This document shows positions 55,292 to 64,000 of a stretch of DNA of 64,000 bases, piece after piece. The notes beneath the pieces are model-generated. The model was not told where the DNA came from and did not search any database. It saw only the letters and a list, made by a program, of their open reading frames with translations. The stretch covers positions 186,001 through 250,000 of the forward strand of contig NZ_BMQK01000001.1 of NCBI RefSeq assembly GCF_014648075.1. The letters run 5' to 3'. The translations under genes were made by a program, and so were the position numbers. Within the stretch, counting starts at the first letter, position 1. The number at the start of each line of letters is the position of its first letter. This DNA is from Streptomyces ruber (GTDB lineage Bacteria; Actinomycetota; Actinomycetes; Streptomycetales; Streptomycetaceae).

Positions 55292-55318
55292 ACAGAGGGA
55301 CACGGGGAGTGCGTTCAG

Positions 55319-57217
55319 GTGACCACAGCGGAGCCGACACACACCGACGACGCCCAGCCACGACAGGGCTCCGACCCGCGAATATCTTCGCCGCCCCCAC
55401 CACCCCCACCACCCCCGCCGACTGTTGCGACCGGAGAGACCAGAGAGACCGGAAAGCGCGGAAAGGGCGGAAAGGCCGGAACGACCGGCCCGGCCCGGCG
55501 GGGCGTCCGGCCGGCCCGTATCCTCCGGCACCCGGTCACCCTCGTCACCGTCCTGTCGGGCGTGCTGCACGTCATCTGGTTCTTCACCTTCGCCAACAGC
55601 GGCGGTGACCTGGCGGCGCAGGACGCGTGGGCGGAGTTCGTCGGCCGGCACCCGGACTCGGCGTACAACCTCGCCTGGTACGGCGGTATGCACCCGGTCT
55701 CGTACAGCGTGGTGTCCCCGTACCTGATGTCGGTCCTCGGGGTCCGTACGACGATGATGATCGCCGGCACGGTCTCGTCGGGCCTGCTGACGATGATCCT
55801 GATGCGCAGCAGAGCGGTTCGCAGACCGATCTGGCCGGCGCTGGCGGGTGTCTTCGGCCTGCTGTGCAACGCGGCGTCGGGCCGGGTCACCTTCGGGCTC
55901 GGCATGGTCTTCGCTCTCGGCGCGACCGCGGTGGTGTTCTGCTGGCCGTACCGCTGGCGCTACAAGCGCTGGGCGAAGGGCCTGTGCGCGGCGCCGCTGG
56001 CCGCGCTGGCGACGATGTCGTCGCCGGTGGCGGGCCTGTTCGTGGGCCTGGTGGCGGTGGCGCTGTTCCTGCAGAAGCGGCTGCCCGGCGCCTGGTCGCT
56101 GGGGCTCGCCCCGGCGGCCGTGGTGGGGCTGTCCGCCTGGCTGTTCCCGTTCTCGGGCACGCAGCCGATGTCGTTCGGCTCGGCGGTGCTCCCGGTCGTG
56201 TTCGCGGTCCTCGTCGCCGTCCTGGTGCCCAGGAGATGGATCACGGTACGGATCACGGCGGCGGTGTACGCCCTCTCCGTACTGCTCGTCTGGCTGATCA
56301 GCTCGCAGATCGGCTCCAACATCACGCGGCTGTCGATGCTGTTCGCGGGCGTGGCGCTGCTGGCGGCGCTCCCCTTCGCCGTCCCGCGGACCCTCAAGTG
56401 GTACGCGATCCTGCTCGCCTTCGTCGGCTTCAACGGGTGGATCGGCTACAAGACGGTGGACGACGTCGTGCACACCACCCCGGCGGCGGCGTGGGCGCGC
56501 GAGCTGGCGCCGCTGGTGAACCAGTTGCAGGTGGTGGGCGCGGAGCGGGGCCGCGTCGAGGTCGTCCCGGCCCGCTCACACCGCGAGGCGTCGGCGCTGG
56601 CGCCGTACGTGAACCTGGCCCGCGGCTGGAACCGGCAGGCGGACATGGAACGCAACCCGCTCTTCTACGACGACACCCTGAACTCGGCGAACTATCACGA
56701 GTGGCTGAAGAGGTGGTCCGTCCACTACGTGGTCCTCCCGAAGGAGGACGACCCCGACGGCGGCGCCGAGCGCGAACGGGAGCTCGTCGAGCGGGGCATG
56801 CCCTACCTGAAGCAGATCTGGGGCGACGCCAACTGGCAGCTGTACGAGGTGCAGGACCCGACGCCGCTGGCGGAACCGGACGCGGTGGTCGAGCTGGCCG
56901 CGCAGGGCGAGATGACCCTGGACGTGAAGGAGGCGGGCCGCATCCTCATCCGCATCCCGTACTCCCCGTGGCTGAGCCTGGTCGACGAGGAGGGCGAGAA
57001 GTACGAGGCCCCGCAGGAGACCGAGAAGTCGAAGAACCGGGAGGACGAGAGCCTCCCGAAGACGTACGACAACGTGCACGGCTGCCTCATGGAGGCCGAG
57101 GAGGACGCCTTCGGCGACAAGTGGACGGAACTCCTGGCCCCGGCCCCGGGCACGTACCGCCTGGCGGCCCCCTACTCGGTGTCGCGAGGCACACCGTGCC
57201 CGGAGGAACTGCGCTGA
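55319..57217 (+). CDS. polytopic membrane protein, possible GT-C-type glycosyltransferase
   Basis: 632 residues from GTG at 55319 (GGGGAG ten bases upstream). A Pro-rich, then Lys/Gly-rich cytoplasmic head is followed by about eleven helices from VTLVTVLSGVLHVIWFFTFA. Directly after helix one is NSGGDLAAQDAW, an acid-containing first external loop as in GT-C transferases. The last 180 residues are an external soluble domain (RWSVHYVVLPKEDDPD, EMTLDVKEAGRILIRIPYSPW). Function is inferred only from layout. No known partner adjacent. Confidence 0.7.
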   Translation: MTTAEPTHTDDAQPRQGSDPRISSPPPPPPPPPPTVATGETRETGKRGKGGKAGTTGPARRGVRPARILRHPVTLVTVLSGVLHVIWFFTFANSGGDLAAQDAWAEFVGRHPDSAYNLAWYGGMHPVSYSVVSPYLMSVLGVRTTMMIAGTVSSGLLTMILMRSRAVRRPIWPALAGVFGLLCNAASGRVTFGLGMVFALGATAVVFCWPYRWRYKRWAKGLCAAPLAALATMSSPVAGLFVGLVAVALFLQKRLPGAWSLGLAPAAVVGLSAWLFPFSGTQPMSFGSAVLPVVFAVLVAVLVPRRWITVRITAAVYALSVLLVWLISSQIGSNITRLSMLFAGVALLAALPFAVPRTLKWYAILLAFVGFNGWIGYKTVDDVVHTTPAAAWARELAPLVNQLQVVGAERGRVEVVPARSHREASALAPYVNLARGWNRQADMERNPLFYDDTLNSANYHEWLKRWSVHYVVLPKEDDPDGGAERERELVERGMPYLKQIWGDANWQLYEVQDPTPLAEPDAVVELAAQGEMTLDVKEAGRILIRIPYSPWLSLVDEEGEKYEAPQETEKSKNREDESLPKTYDNVHGCLMEAEEDAFGDKWTELLAPAPGTYRLAAPYSVSRGTPCPEELR

Positions 57218-57241
57218 GGCACCACCGGTGGCGACGGTCGT

Positions 57242-57301
57242 CGGCCGCGACGCACGCCGGCCGCGACGCACGCCGGCCGCGACGCACGCCGGCCGCGACG
57301 G
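57242..57301. repeat. 16-bp tandem repeat (3.7 copies)
   Basis: CGGCCGCGACGCACGC repeated three times plus 12 bases, filling most of the gap between the convergent membrane protein and glutathione peroxidase genes. Confidence 0.95.
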
Positions 57302-57305
57302 CCGC

Positions 57306-57824
57306 CTACGCGACCGCCTTCTCCACCGCCGTCACGACCTCCGCCGCGTCCGGCTCCGTCTGCGGCGAGAAGCGGGCCACGACGGAACCGTCCCGCCCGA
57401 TGAGGAACTTCTCGAAGTTCCAGCGGATGTCCCCGGTGTGGCCCCCGGCGTCGGCGTGCTGCACGAGCCGCGTGTACAGGGGGTGCCTGTCCGCCCCGTT
57501 CACCTCCACCTTCTCGGTCATCGGGAAGGTCACGCCGTACGTCGCCGAGCAGAACTCCGCGATCTCCTCCGAGGTCCCCGGCTCCTGCCCGAGGAACTGG
57601 TTGCACGGCACGCCGAGCACGGTGAAGCCCCGTTCGGCGTACTGCTCGTGCAGCCGCTCCAGGCCCGCGTACTGCGGGGTGAGCCCGCACCGGGAGGCGA
57701 CGTTCACGACGAGCACGGCCTTGCCGCGGTACTGGGCGAGGTCGGCGGACCCGCCGCGCAGCGCGCCGATCTCGACGTCGAGGACGGAGGAGGACCGGGA
57801 GGGACCGGCCTGGTCGGTAGTCAT
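57306..57824 (-). CDS. glutathione peroxidase-family thiol peroxidase
   Basis: 172 residues, ATG at 57824. The GPx triad is present with Cys in place of selenocysteine: [12 protein letters not shown] (Cys46), GVPCNQF (Gln76) and [10 protein letters not shown] (Trp135). NVASRCG and [17 protein letters not shown] are signature motifs. Streptomyces lack glutathione, so thioredoxin or another thiol is the likely reductant. Its start overlaps the stop of the upstream regulator gene by 4 bases (ATGA), so the two are translated together; regulator and enzyme form one operon. Confidence 0.93.
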   Translation of the reverse strand: MTTDQAGPSRSSSVLDVEIGALRGGSADLAQYRGKAVLVVNVASRCGLTPQYAGLERLHEQYAERGFTVLGVPCNQFLGQEPGTSEEIAEFCSATYGVTFPMTEKVEVNGADRHPLYTRLVQHADAGGHTGDIRWNFEKFLIGRDGSVVARFSPQTEPDAAEVVTAVEKAVA

Positions 57825-58831
57825 GGGCGGATGCTAACGCCGCCGGACGTCCGCGGGGGCGTCCGCCCGGCCGCAGGGGCGTCCGAAGCCGCGACCAGTA
57901 CGTCCCCCGCGGGAGCCCGGTAGTACAGCACGGACCGTCCCGCCCGGCGTCTGCGCACCAGGCCCGCGTCCAGCAGCACCCGCAGGTGCCGCCCGACGGA
58001 CCCGAGTCCCTGCCCGGTCAGCGCCACCAGCTGGGTCGTGCTCAGCGGGGAGTCCAGCAGCACGAGCACCCGGGCCCGCCCCCGCCCGAGCAGCGCGCCG
58101 AGCCCGTCGGACACGGCACCGGCCGCCGCGGCCACGCCCTCGCACGGGTACACCACCGCGTACCGCTCCCCGTCCTCCCACGCCACCCACCCCGCCTTCG
58201 GCGTCACCGGGACGAACAGCAGCTGGGCCCCGGAGATCTCCCGCGGCGGATACTCGTGCAGGTTGACCTGCAACCGGTCCCCGCCAAGCCACCGCATCCC
58301 CGGCCGCAGCGTGTCCAGCGCCGCGGCCCACCCGCCCTCGCCCATCCGTGCCGTACGGGCTACCACATCGGCTTCGAGGATCCGCCGGCGCCGCTCCCAG
58401 TACGGGCGTACGGCGTCCTGCCACACGTACTCCAGCAGCCGGGCGGCGAGCCGCGGCAGGTCGTCCCGGCGCAGCGGCTCCGGCAAGGGCCCCGCCAGCG
58501 AGACGGAGAGGTGCCGGCGGGCCTCGGCGGGGTCGGCGTCGCGCACCCGGGCCAGCTCCGCCTCGAAGGACGCGCCCGGCACCGGCGCCGGCGTGAGGAA
58601 GTCGGCGATCCACTCGCGCCCGAGCCCGGCCCGCACGAGCAGCGCGGTGACCGGGTCGGCGGCGAGCCGCGCCCGGTACCCGGGCAGGTGCCGGGCCAGC
58701 CACGCTCCCTCGCCGGGCCACCTCCCCACGCCCGCGTGCAGCAGTTTCAGCGAGGCGAACACCTCGGCCATCGGCGAGATCACGAACCGGCTCCCGGCCA
58801 GCGTGTCGGCGTTCACCTGCCACCAGCCCAC
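57821..58831 (-). CDS. winged-helix (ArsR-type) regulator with N-terminal domain
   Basis: About 336 residues taking GTG at 58831 ([16 protein letters not shown]). The first 220 residues carry [35 protein letters not shown] and [22 protein letters not shown], a pattern seen in many Streptomyces DUF5937/ArsR-type regulators. The C-terminal winged helix is [51 protein letters not shown]. It is coupled by ATGA to the peroxidase and divergent from the MFS gene 96 bases away, so it likely controls both. Confidence 0.85.
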   Translation of the reverse strand: MGWWQVNADTLAGSRFVISPMAEVFASLKLLHAGVGRWPGEGAWLARHLPGYRARLAADPVTALLVRAGLGREWIADFLTPAPVPGASFEAELARVRDADPAEARRHLSVSLAGPLPEPLRRDDLPRLAARLLEYVWQDAVRPYWERRRRILEADVVARTARMGEGGWAAALDTLRPGMRWLGGDRLQVNLHEYPPREISGAQLLFVPVTPKAGWVAWEDGERYAVVYPCEGVAAAAGAVSDGLGALLGRGRARVLVLLDSPLSTTQLVALTGQGLGSVGRHLRVLLDAGLVRRRRAGRSVLYYRAPAGDVLVAASDAPAAGRTPPRTSGGVSIRP

Positions 58832-58927
58832 GCCCCGCCCCCTCCGCTCTCCACCTCGCGCTCCCCAGCTTTCGCACCGCCGCGAAACACTAACGGCGAT
58901 CCGCGCCCCCGCCCCACGCTCTCGCCC

Positions 58928-60421
58928 ATGGAATCCACGGAGATACCGGAGACGTCCCACACCCCCGATCCGCCCCGCCCCAGCTACCGATCCCTCTTCC
59001 GCACCCGCGAGTTCACCCCCTTCTTCCTCGCCTCCTCCCTCCAGGTCGCCGCCTCGACCGTCGGTGGCCTCGCCCTCGGCACCCTCGTGTACGAGGCGAC
59101 GAACTCCCCGCTGCTGTCGGCGCTGAGCATGTTCGGCCCGTCACTGGCCCAGGTGCTGGGCGCGACCACCCTGCTCTCGGCGGCCGACCGCGTGCGCCCG
59201 CGTGCGACCCTCACGGCCACCGCCCTCGCCTTCGCGGCGGTCATGGCGGTGACGGCCCTCCCCGCCCTGCCGACCTGGGCGGTCCTCCCGCTGATCCTCG
59301 CCCTGGGCCTGGTCTCGTCCGTCACGGGCGGGGTCCGCTGGGGTCTGCTCGCCGAGATCCTGCCGGAGGGCGCCTACCTGGTGGGCCGTTCGACCCTCAA
59401 CATCGTGAGCGGACTCATGCAGATCACGGGGTACGCGGCGGGCGGCGTCCTCGTGGCGCTCGTGTCCCCGCGCACCACCCTGCTCGTGTCGGCCGCCCTG
59501 TACGCGGTGGCCGCCCTGACCACCCGGCTCGGTCTGAGCGCGCGTCCGCCCCGTTCCTCCGGCCGCGCCTCCGTCGGCGAGACCTGGCGCACGAACGCCC
59601 GCCTCCTGTCGTACGCCCCGCGCCGCCTCACCTACCTGGGACTGTGGGTGCCCAACGGCCTGGTCGTCGGCTGCGAGTCCCTCTTCGTCCCGTACGCCCC
59701 CACCCACGCGGGTCTGCTCTTCGCCGCGGCGGCGCTCGGGATGCTCGCCGGCGATCTGAGCGCGGGCCGGTCCGTCCCGGCGCGGCTGCGAGGCGCCCTG
59801 GTCACACCCCTGTTGCTGCTCCTGGCCGGCCCCTACCTGCTCTTCGCCCTGCGGCCGCCGGCGCTCGTGGCGGCCGGCTGCGCGGCCCTCGCCTCCATCG
59901 GCTTCGGCGCGAGCCTGCTCCAGCAGCAGCGCCTGCTCGCCCTCACCCCGTCCCACCTCACCGGGCACGCCCTGGGCCTGCACTCCGCGGGCATGCTCAC
60001 GCTGCAGGGGCTGAGCGCCGCGCTGGCGGGCGGCCTCGCGGACCTCACCTCGGCGCCGACGGCGATCACGGTGATGGCGGGCGCCTCGGCGACGGTGACG
60101 CTGACCCTGTGGACGGCCGGCCGGAGACACCGCCGGCGTGCGGCGACGGCGACGGGCACGGCGGCGGGCACGGGCACAAGGACGAGCACAGGGCCGGCGA
60201 CGGGCACAGGGGCAGGGACGGGCACAGGGGCAGGGACGGGCACGGAGCCGGGGACGGGCACAGGGCCGGCGGCGGGCACGGGGACAGGGACGGGCACGGA
60301 GCCGGGGACGGGCACAGGGCCGGCGGCGGGCACGGGGACAGGGACGGGCACGGAGCCGGGGACGGGCACAGGGCCGACGGCGGGCACGGACGACGCCGTA
60401 CGACAGCGCGGCGTCGGGTGA
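58928..60421 (+). CDS. MFS transporter with repeat tail
   Basis: 497 residues, ATG at 58928. About twelve helices; the first lies in [23 protein letters not shown], then [20 protein letters not shown] (the loop after helix 2-3), and [20 protein letters not shown]. The layout is that of the Streptomyces EntS/drug-exporter type of MFS. The 85-residue C-terminal tail is Gly/Thr/Ala-rich, including three copies of an 18-residue unit. Substrate unknown. Divergent from the ArsR-type regulator, which may control it. Confidence 0.88.
   Translation: MESTEIPETSHTPDPPRPSYRSLFRTREFTPFFLASSLQVAASTVGGLALGTLVYEATNSPLLSALSMFGPSLAQVLGATTLLSAADRVRPRATLTATALAFAAVMAVTALPALPTWAVLPLILALGLVSSVTGGVRWGLLAEILPEGAYLVGRSTLNIVSGLMQITGYAAGGVLVALVSPRTTLLVSAALYAVAALTTRLGLSARPPRSSGRASVGETWRTNARLLSYAPRRLTYLGLWVPNGLVVGCESLFVPYAPTHAGLLFAAAALGMLAGDLSAGRSVPARLRGALVTPLLLLLAGPYLLFALRPPALVAAGCAALASIGFGASLLQQQRLLALTPSHLTGHALGLHSAGMLTLQGLSAALAGGLADLTSAPTAITVMAGASATVTLTLWTAGRRHRRRAATATGTAAGTGTRTSTGPATGTGAGTGTGAGTGTEPGTGTGPAAGTGTGTGTEPGTGTGPAAGTGTGTGTEPGTGTGPTAGTDDAVRQRGVG
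60233..60394. repeat. three 54-bp tandem repeats in the MFS tail
   Basis: Units 60233-60286 and 60287-60340 appear identical and 60341-60394 has a few changes. Each encodes an 18-residue Gly-Thr-Glu-Pro block, so copy changes keep the frame. Confidence 0.9.
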
Positions 60422-60506
60422 TCTCCCGGCGCAACCCCCGCACGAGGCGCCCGAATCCGTACATCTCACCGGTTCCCCGCCGCGCCCCCTCGGCTACGCT
60501 CGCCGT

Positions 60507-61115
60507 GTGACGGGACAGGAGCCCATGCCGCCGCCGGACCGCTACGCCATAGTGGCCGTGGCCTCCTCCGCCGGAGGGATCGGCGCGCTGGGCAGGTTCC
60601 TGGGCGGTCTGGGTGGCGACCTGCGGGTGCCGGTGCTGGTGGTGCAGCACCTCGATCCACGGCACCGGACGGTCATCGCCGAGGTCCTGTCGCGCCGTAC
60701 CCGCCTGAAGGTCAAACTCGCGGAGACGGACGAGACCGCGCGCCCCGGCACCGTCTACATCGCGCCCCCCGACCGCCATCTGCTGGTCGGCCCCGGCGGC
60801 GTACTGACGCTCACCAGCACCGAACTCGTCCACTTCCTGCGGCCCTCCGCCGACCTGCTCTTCGAGTCGGTCGCCGGCGCCTACGGGCCGCAGGCCATCG
60901 TCTGCATCCTGACCGGCACCGGCAGGGACGGGGCCATGGGCGTGGACGCCGTGAGATCCCGGGGCGGCACCGTGATCGCACAGACCCCGGAGAGCGCCGA
61001 ATTCTCCGGCATGCCGTCCGCGGCCGTGGGTACGGGAGCGGTGGACTACGTGCTGCCCCTCGACGAGATAGCCCCGGTGGTCCGCGGGCTGGTCGGGACG
61101 GAGGGGCGACGATGA
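60507..61115 (+). CDS. CheB-type methylesterase, catalytic domain only
   Basis: 202 residues from GTG at 60507 (or ATG at 60525 behind ACAGGAG). CheB catalytic triad: Ser in VAVASSAGG, His in VVQHLDPRH and Asp in LTGTGRDGAMG. The receiver domain of chemotaxis CheB is absent. TVIAQTPESAEFSGMPSAAVGTGAVDYVLPLDEI is the conserved end. The pair with CheR downstream suggests a sensory methylation module; no chemoreceptor, CheA, CheW or flagellar genes are here. The gene ends in ATGA, feeding a 7-codon ORF that ends at the CheR start. Confidence 0.88.
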   Translation: MTGQEPMPPPDRYAIVAVASSAGGIGALGRFLGGLGGDLRVPVLVVQHLDPRHRTVIAEVLSRRTRLKVKLAETDETARPGTVYIAPPDRHLLVGPGGVLTLTSTELVHFLRPSADLLFESVAGAYGPQAIVCILTGTGRDGAMGVDAVRSRGGTVIAQTPESAEFSGMPSAAVGTGAVDYVLPLDEIAPVVRGLVGTEGRR

Positions 61116-61135
61116 GCGCGGAGAGGCGACGATGA
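61112..61135 (+). CDS. 7-codon ORF linking cheB-like and cheR-like genes
   Basis: ATG at 61112 overlaps the CheB stop (ATGA) and its own TGA overlaps the CheR ATG (ATGA). The block GGCGACGATGAGCG occurs twice, so it probably arose by a short duplication. It would let ribosomes pass from one gene to the next. Confidence 0.4.
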   Translation: MSAERRR

Positions 61136-63093
61136 GCGACGCATCCGACGCCGAGCCCGACGAGGAGCTGGAGGAGCTGCTCGGCTTCCTGCGGGACGCG
61201 CGCGGCTTCGACTTCACCGGGTACAAGCGCTCCTCGCTGGGACGGCGCATCCACAAGCGGATGGCCCAGCTCGGCACCGCCTCGTACGCCGACTACCGGG
61301 ACCGGCTGGAGGCGAACTCCGCGGAGTTCCACATTCTGTTCAACACCATCCTGATCAACGTCACCTCGATGTTCCGCGACCCGGAGGCCTGGCTCTACCT
61401 GGAGCGCGAGGTGCTGCCCGAGCTGCTGTCCCAGTCCGGCCCGGACGACGAGATCCGGGTCTGGAGCGCCGGCTGCGCCAGCGGCGAGGAGACGTACTCT
61501 CTCGCCGTCATGTTCGCCGAGGCGCTGGGCATCGAGGAGACGCTCGACCGCGTCAAGATCTACGGCACGGACGTGGACGAGGAGGCGCTGCGCACCGCCC
61601 GTTCGGGCCTGTATCCGGCGAAGGTCCTCGAACCGCTCACGCCGGAACTGCGGGAGCGGTACTTCGAGCCGAACGGGGCCCGGTACGGCTTCCGCCCCGA
61701 CCTGAGGCGGCGGGTCATCTTCGGCCGCCACGACGTCACCCAGGACGCCCCCATCTCGCGCCTGGACCTGCTGGTGTGCCGGAACACACTGATGTACTTC
61801 AACGCCGAGGCGCAGGACCAGATCGTCGACCGCTTCCACTACGCGCTCAAGGAGAAGGGTTTCCTGTTCCTCGGCAAGGCCGAGATGCTCCTCAACGACG
61901 CCGACCGGTTCGACGTCGTCTCCATGCGCCAGCGCATCTTCCGCCGGCAACCGGGCGGGTCCGGCCCGCCGTACCAGCCCACCGTGCCGAGGGCCCGGGG
62001 CGGCTTCGGCCCCGAGATCAGAACGGCGGCCCGGTACCGGCAACTGTACGACCTCATCCTCGACTCCACCCCGGCACCCGCCGTGGCCGTGGACGAGGGC
62101 GGTCTGGTCGTGCTCATCAACAACAGCGCCCGCAGGCAGTTTTTCCTCAGCTCCAAGGACCTCGGGCGTCCCTTCCAGGACCTGGAGATCTCCTACCGGC
62201 CGGTGGAACTGCGGTCGCTCATCGAGCAGGCCGCCCACGAACGCAGGACCCTGCGGGTCAACGCCGCGGAACGGCGCACGGGGGAGGACGCGCAGTTCTT
62301 CGACGTCACCGTCCAGCCGCTGATGGGGCCGGGCGGGCTCCCGGTCGCCACGAACATCACCTTCACCGACGTCACCGTGGCCACACAGCTGCGCGCGGAG
62401 ATCAAACGCGTACGGGAGGACCTGGAGACGGCGTACGAGGAGCTCCAGTCGACCAACGAGGAACTGGAGACGACCAACGAGGAACTCCAGTCCAGCATCG
62501 AGGAGCTGGAGACGACCAACGAGGAACTCCAGTCGACCAACGAGGAACTGGAGACGACGAACGAGGAACTCCGCTCGGGCAACGAGGAGCTGGAGACCAT
62601 GAACGAGGAGCTGCGCATCCGCACCGACGAGGTGGACGAGGCGCGCGCCTTCCTCGAGGCCGTGGTGGTCAGCATCGCGGCCGGCGTGGTGGTCCTGGAC
62701 GTGGAGACGCGGGTGCGGTGCTGGAACCGGGGAGCGGCCGACCTCTGGGGGCTGCGCTCCGACGAGACCGTCGGCAAGGACTTCTTCCGGCTCGACTTCG
62801 GCCTGCCCGTGGACGAGCTGCGCGCCATGGTCCAGGAGTGCCTCGACACCGCGGAGCGCTGCGGTCCCGTGCACATCCCGTCCGTCAACCGCATCGGCCG
62901 CACCATCACGTGCGCGGTGGTGTGCACCCCCTTCGACGGCCACAACGGCGGCGTCGTCCTGCTGATGGAAGAAGCAACGGAGGAGGCGGCGGAAGAAGCA
63001 ACGGAGGAGGCAGCGGAGGGGGCGGCGGAAGAGGCAGCGGAGGGGGCGACGGCGGAGACAGCGGAGAGGACAGCGGGTGGGCCGGGGGAATAA
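61132..63093 (+). CDS. CheR-type methyltransferase with coiled coil and PAS domains
   Basis: 653 residues. CheR: helical N-terminal domain (GFDFTGYKRSSLGRRIHKRM), SAM site VWSAGCASGEETYSLA, CRNTLMYF. Then a PAS-like domain (LYDLILDSTPAPAVAVDEGGLVVLINNSARRQFF), a coiled coil of about 70 residues made of repeated LETTNEELQSTNEE, and a second PAS (VVVSIAAGVVVLDVETRVRCWNRGAADLWG). The end is an EEA-rich tail from a short repeat. It resembles the CheR-PAS part of large CheB-CheR hybrid sensors, but without a kinase domain. ATG at 61132 overlaps the 7-codon ORF stop. Confidence 0.93.
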   Translation: MSDASDAEPDEELEELLGFLRDARGFDFTGYKRSSLGRRIHKRMAQLGTASYADYRDRLEANSAEFHILFNTILINVTSMFRDPEAWLYLEREVLPELLSQSGPDDEIRVWSAGCASGEETYSLAVMFAEALGIEETLDRVKIYGTDVDEEALRTARSGLYPAKVLEPLTPELRERYFEPNGARYGFRPDLRRRVIFGRHDVTQDAPISRLDLLVCRNTLMYFNAEAQDQIVDRFHYALKEKGFLFLGKAEMLLNDADRFDVVSMRQRIFRRQPGGSGPPYQPTVPRARGGFGPEIRTAARYRQLYDLILDSTPAPAVAVDEGGLVVLINNSARRQFFLSSKDLGRPFQDLEISYRPVELRSLIEQAAHERRTLRVNAAERRTGEDAQFFDVTVQPLMGPGGLPVATNITFTDVTVATQLRAEIKRVREDLETAYEELQSTNEELETTNEELQSSIEELETTNEELQSTNEELETTNEELRSGNEELETMNEELRIRTDEVDEARAFLEAVVVSIAAGVVVLDVETRVRCWNRGAADLWGLRSDETVGKDFFRLDFGLPVDELRAMVQECLDTAERCGPVHIPSVNRIGRTITCAVVCTPFDGHNGGVVLLMEEATEEAAEEATEEAAEGAAEEAAEGATAETAERTAGGPGE

Positions 63094-63143
63094 GAGCGCG
63101 CAACGGACGGCGCGCGCCCACCGGCCGGGCGTACGCTACTCGC

Positions 63144-63995
63144 ATGAGCCAGGGGGAGAACCCCACCAGCGTCGCGGCCGTCGCCTGGCGGCGGGCCGCC
63201 GGGGCCCGGGAGCGCGCACGCCGGGCCGACGAGGCCGCCGACACCCAGGAGTCCCTCGCCGCCCGCAGCGGACGCGACGTACACCTGAGGATCGCCGCCA
63301 CCCAGCGCCGTATCGCCGCCGTCCACCTCTCCTCGGCCGAGCTCCAGGAGGCGTACGCCCGCCGCATGGCGGCCTGGTCCCGGCGGCAGGACCCGCGCCC
63401 CCTGTTCATGACCGGGGTCGCGGAGGCGTGCGGCGCGCACAGCGCGGCCCTCACCCTGGTCGGACGGAACCGCGCCCAGCTGGCGGTCGCCGCCTCCGAC
63501 GACGCCTCCCGCGCGGCCCAGGAGTTCGAGTTCATCCTGGAGGAGGGACCCGTACGGGACGCCACCGAGTGCGGCGACGCGGTCTTCGCCACCGGCCCGA
63601 GGGCGATAGAACGGCGGTGGCCGGGTTACGGCCCGGAACTCACCGGCCTGGGCCTCACCGGTGTCATCGCCGTCCCCCTCGAGGTGACCGGCCTGTGCAT
63701 CGGCGCGCTCACGCTGTACGACCCCGAGCCGGGTGCGAAGGGCTACCGCACCTGCGGCGACATCGCGGAGGCCCTGACCCAGACGGTCCTGCTCGGCCCC
63801 GACCCCGACCCCGAGCTGTACGGCGGTACGGACCACCGCGACAGCGTGCACCAGGCGGCGGGCGCCCACTCCGTACGCTCGGGCCTCCCCGTGGACGACG
63901 CCCTGGCCCTCATCAAGGGCAGAGCCTTCACCCTGGGGCTGTCCACGGAGGCGGTGGCCCTACGGGTGCTGGCCGACTCCGGCGAACTGCCGTGA
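63144..63995 (+). CDS. GAF-ANTAR RNA-binding regulator
   Basis: 283 residues, ATG at 63144. An Ala/Arg-rich coiled coil (WRRAAGARERARRADEAADTQ, RRIAAVHLSSAELQEAYA) precedes a GAF domain (DPRPLFMTGVAEACGAHSAALTLVGRNRAQ, GVIAVPLEVTGLCIGALTLYD). The C-terminal 50 residues are an ANTAR domain (VHQAAGAHSVRSGLPVDDALALIKGRAFTLGLSTEAVALRVLA), which binds two-hexaloop RNA antiterminators. It is downstream of the CheB-CheR genes on the same strand, 50 bases away, so it may be the output of that sensory module. Ends 5 bases before the window end. Confidence 0.9.
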   Translation: MSQGENPTSVAAVAWRRAAGARERARRADEAADTQESLAARSGRDVHLRIAATQRRIAAVHLSSAELQEAYARRMAAWSRRQDPRPLFMTGVAEACGAHSAALTLVGRNRAQLAVAASDDASRAAQEFEFILEEGPVRDATECGDAVFATGPRAIERRWPGYGPELTGLGLTGVIAVPLEVTGLCIGALTLYDPEPGAKGYRTCGDIAEALTQTVLLGPDPDPELYGGTDHRDSVHQAAGAHSVRSGLPVDDALALIKGRAFTLGLSTEAVALRVLADSGELP

Positions 63996-64000
63996 ACGGC

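Overview
The window is ordinary high-GC Streptomyces chromosome: very GC-rich codon third positions, many GTG starts, GGAGG-type ribosome binding sites, and typical Streptomyces families (ECF sigma factor, SARP regulator, XRE/DUF397 pairs, GPP34, Rv1733c-like and ANTAR proteins). The afsK-afsS-afsR locus, the two-domain FO synthase gene fbiC, a carboxypeptidase gene and an scr1/scr2-like pair follow the order I recall from the S. coelicolor core chromosome near SCO4409-SCO4444. I see no tRNA, rRNA, CRISPR array, insertion sequence or integrase.

Layout. 0-8.2 kb: the 3' end of an alpha/beta hydrolase gene, an ABC ATPase fused in frame to half a permease, a primase-polymerase-like protein, a large HTH regulator, a proline-rich membrane protein and a substrate-binding lipoprotein. 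8.2-14.4 kb: a G-rich repeat tract, purU, an ECF sigma/anti-sigma pair overlapping by GTGA, a STAS anti-sigma antagonist, a four-EF-hand protein and an RsbW-like ATPase. This is a partner-switching neighbourhood. 14.8-20.7 kb: housekeeping and detoxification enzymes (flavin monooxygenase, isochorismatase, GNAT, two PNPOx-fold proteins, TetR, VOC protein). 20.8-26.9 kb: afsK, then afsS and afsR convergent to it. Together they form a Ser/Thr kinase -> SARP regulator -> small activator cascade for secondary metabolism, with a candidate AfsR operator in front of afsS.

27-41 kb is the accessory part, between afsR and fbiC. It holds a divergent HxlR/RidA pair, a possible toxin relic, and a leftward block of sensor kinase, NarL-type regulator, small exported protein and a SecDF fusion. 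A rightward TraR/DksA - MreB-like - Rv1733c-like unit follows. Next comes a collapsed second copy of the HxlR/RidA locus, then a methyltransferase, a lower-GC XRE/DUF397/ATPase cluster and several orphan genes. The duplicated HxlR/RidA pieces flank about 7.7 kb, so that block may have arrived by duplication or insertion.

41-64 kb returns to conserved genes: a PHP-type metallohydrolase, fbiC (coenzyme F420 precursor), an ADP-ribosylglycohydrolase-like protein without its metal-binding acids, a sodium/solute symporter, the scr1/scr2-like pair, GPP34, a carboxypeptidase with a very long acidic cytoplasmic tail, a large membrane protein, a regulator-glutathione peroxidase operon, an MFS exporter, and a CheB-CheR-GAF/ANTAR run with no chemotaxis genes. 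A recurrent peculiarity is the number of short tandem repeats (6, 9, 14, 15, 16 and 54 bp periods), both just after stop codons and inside coding tails.
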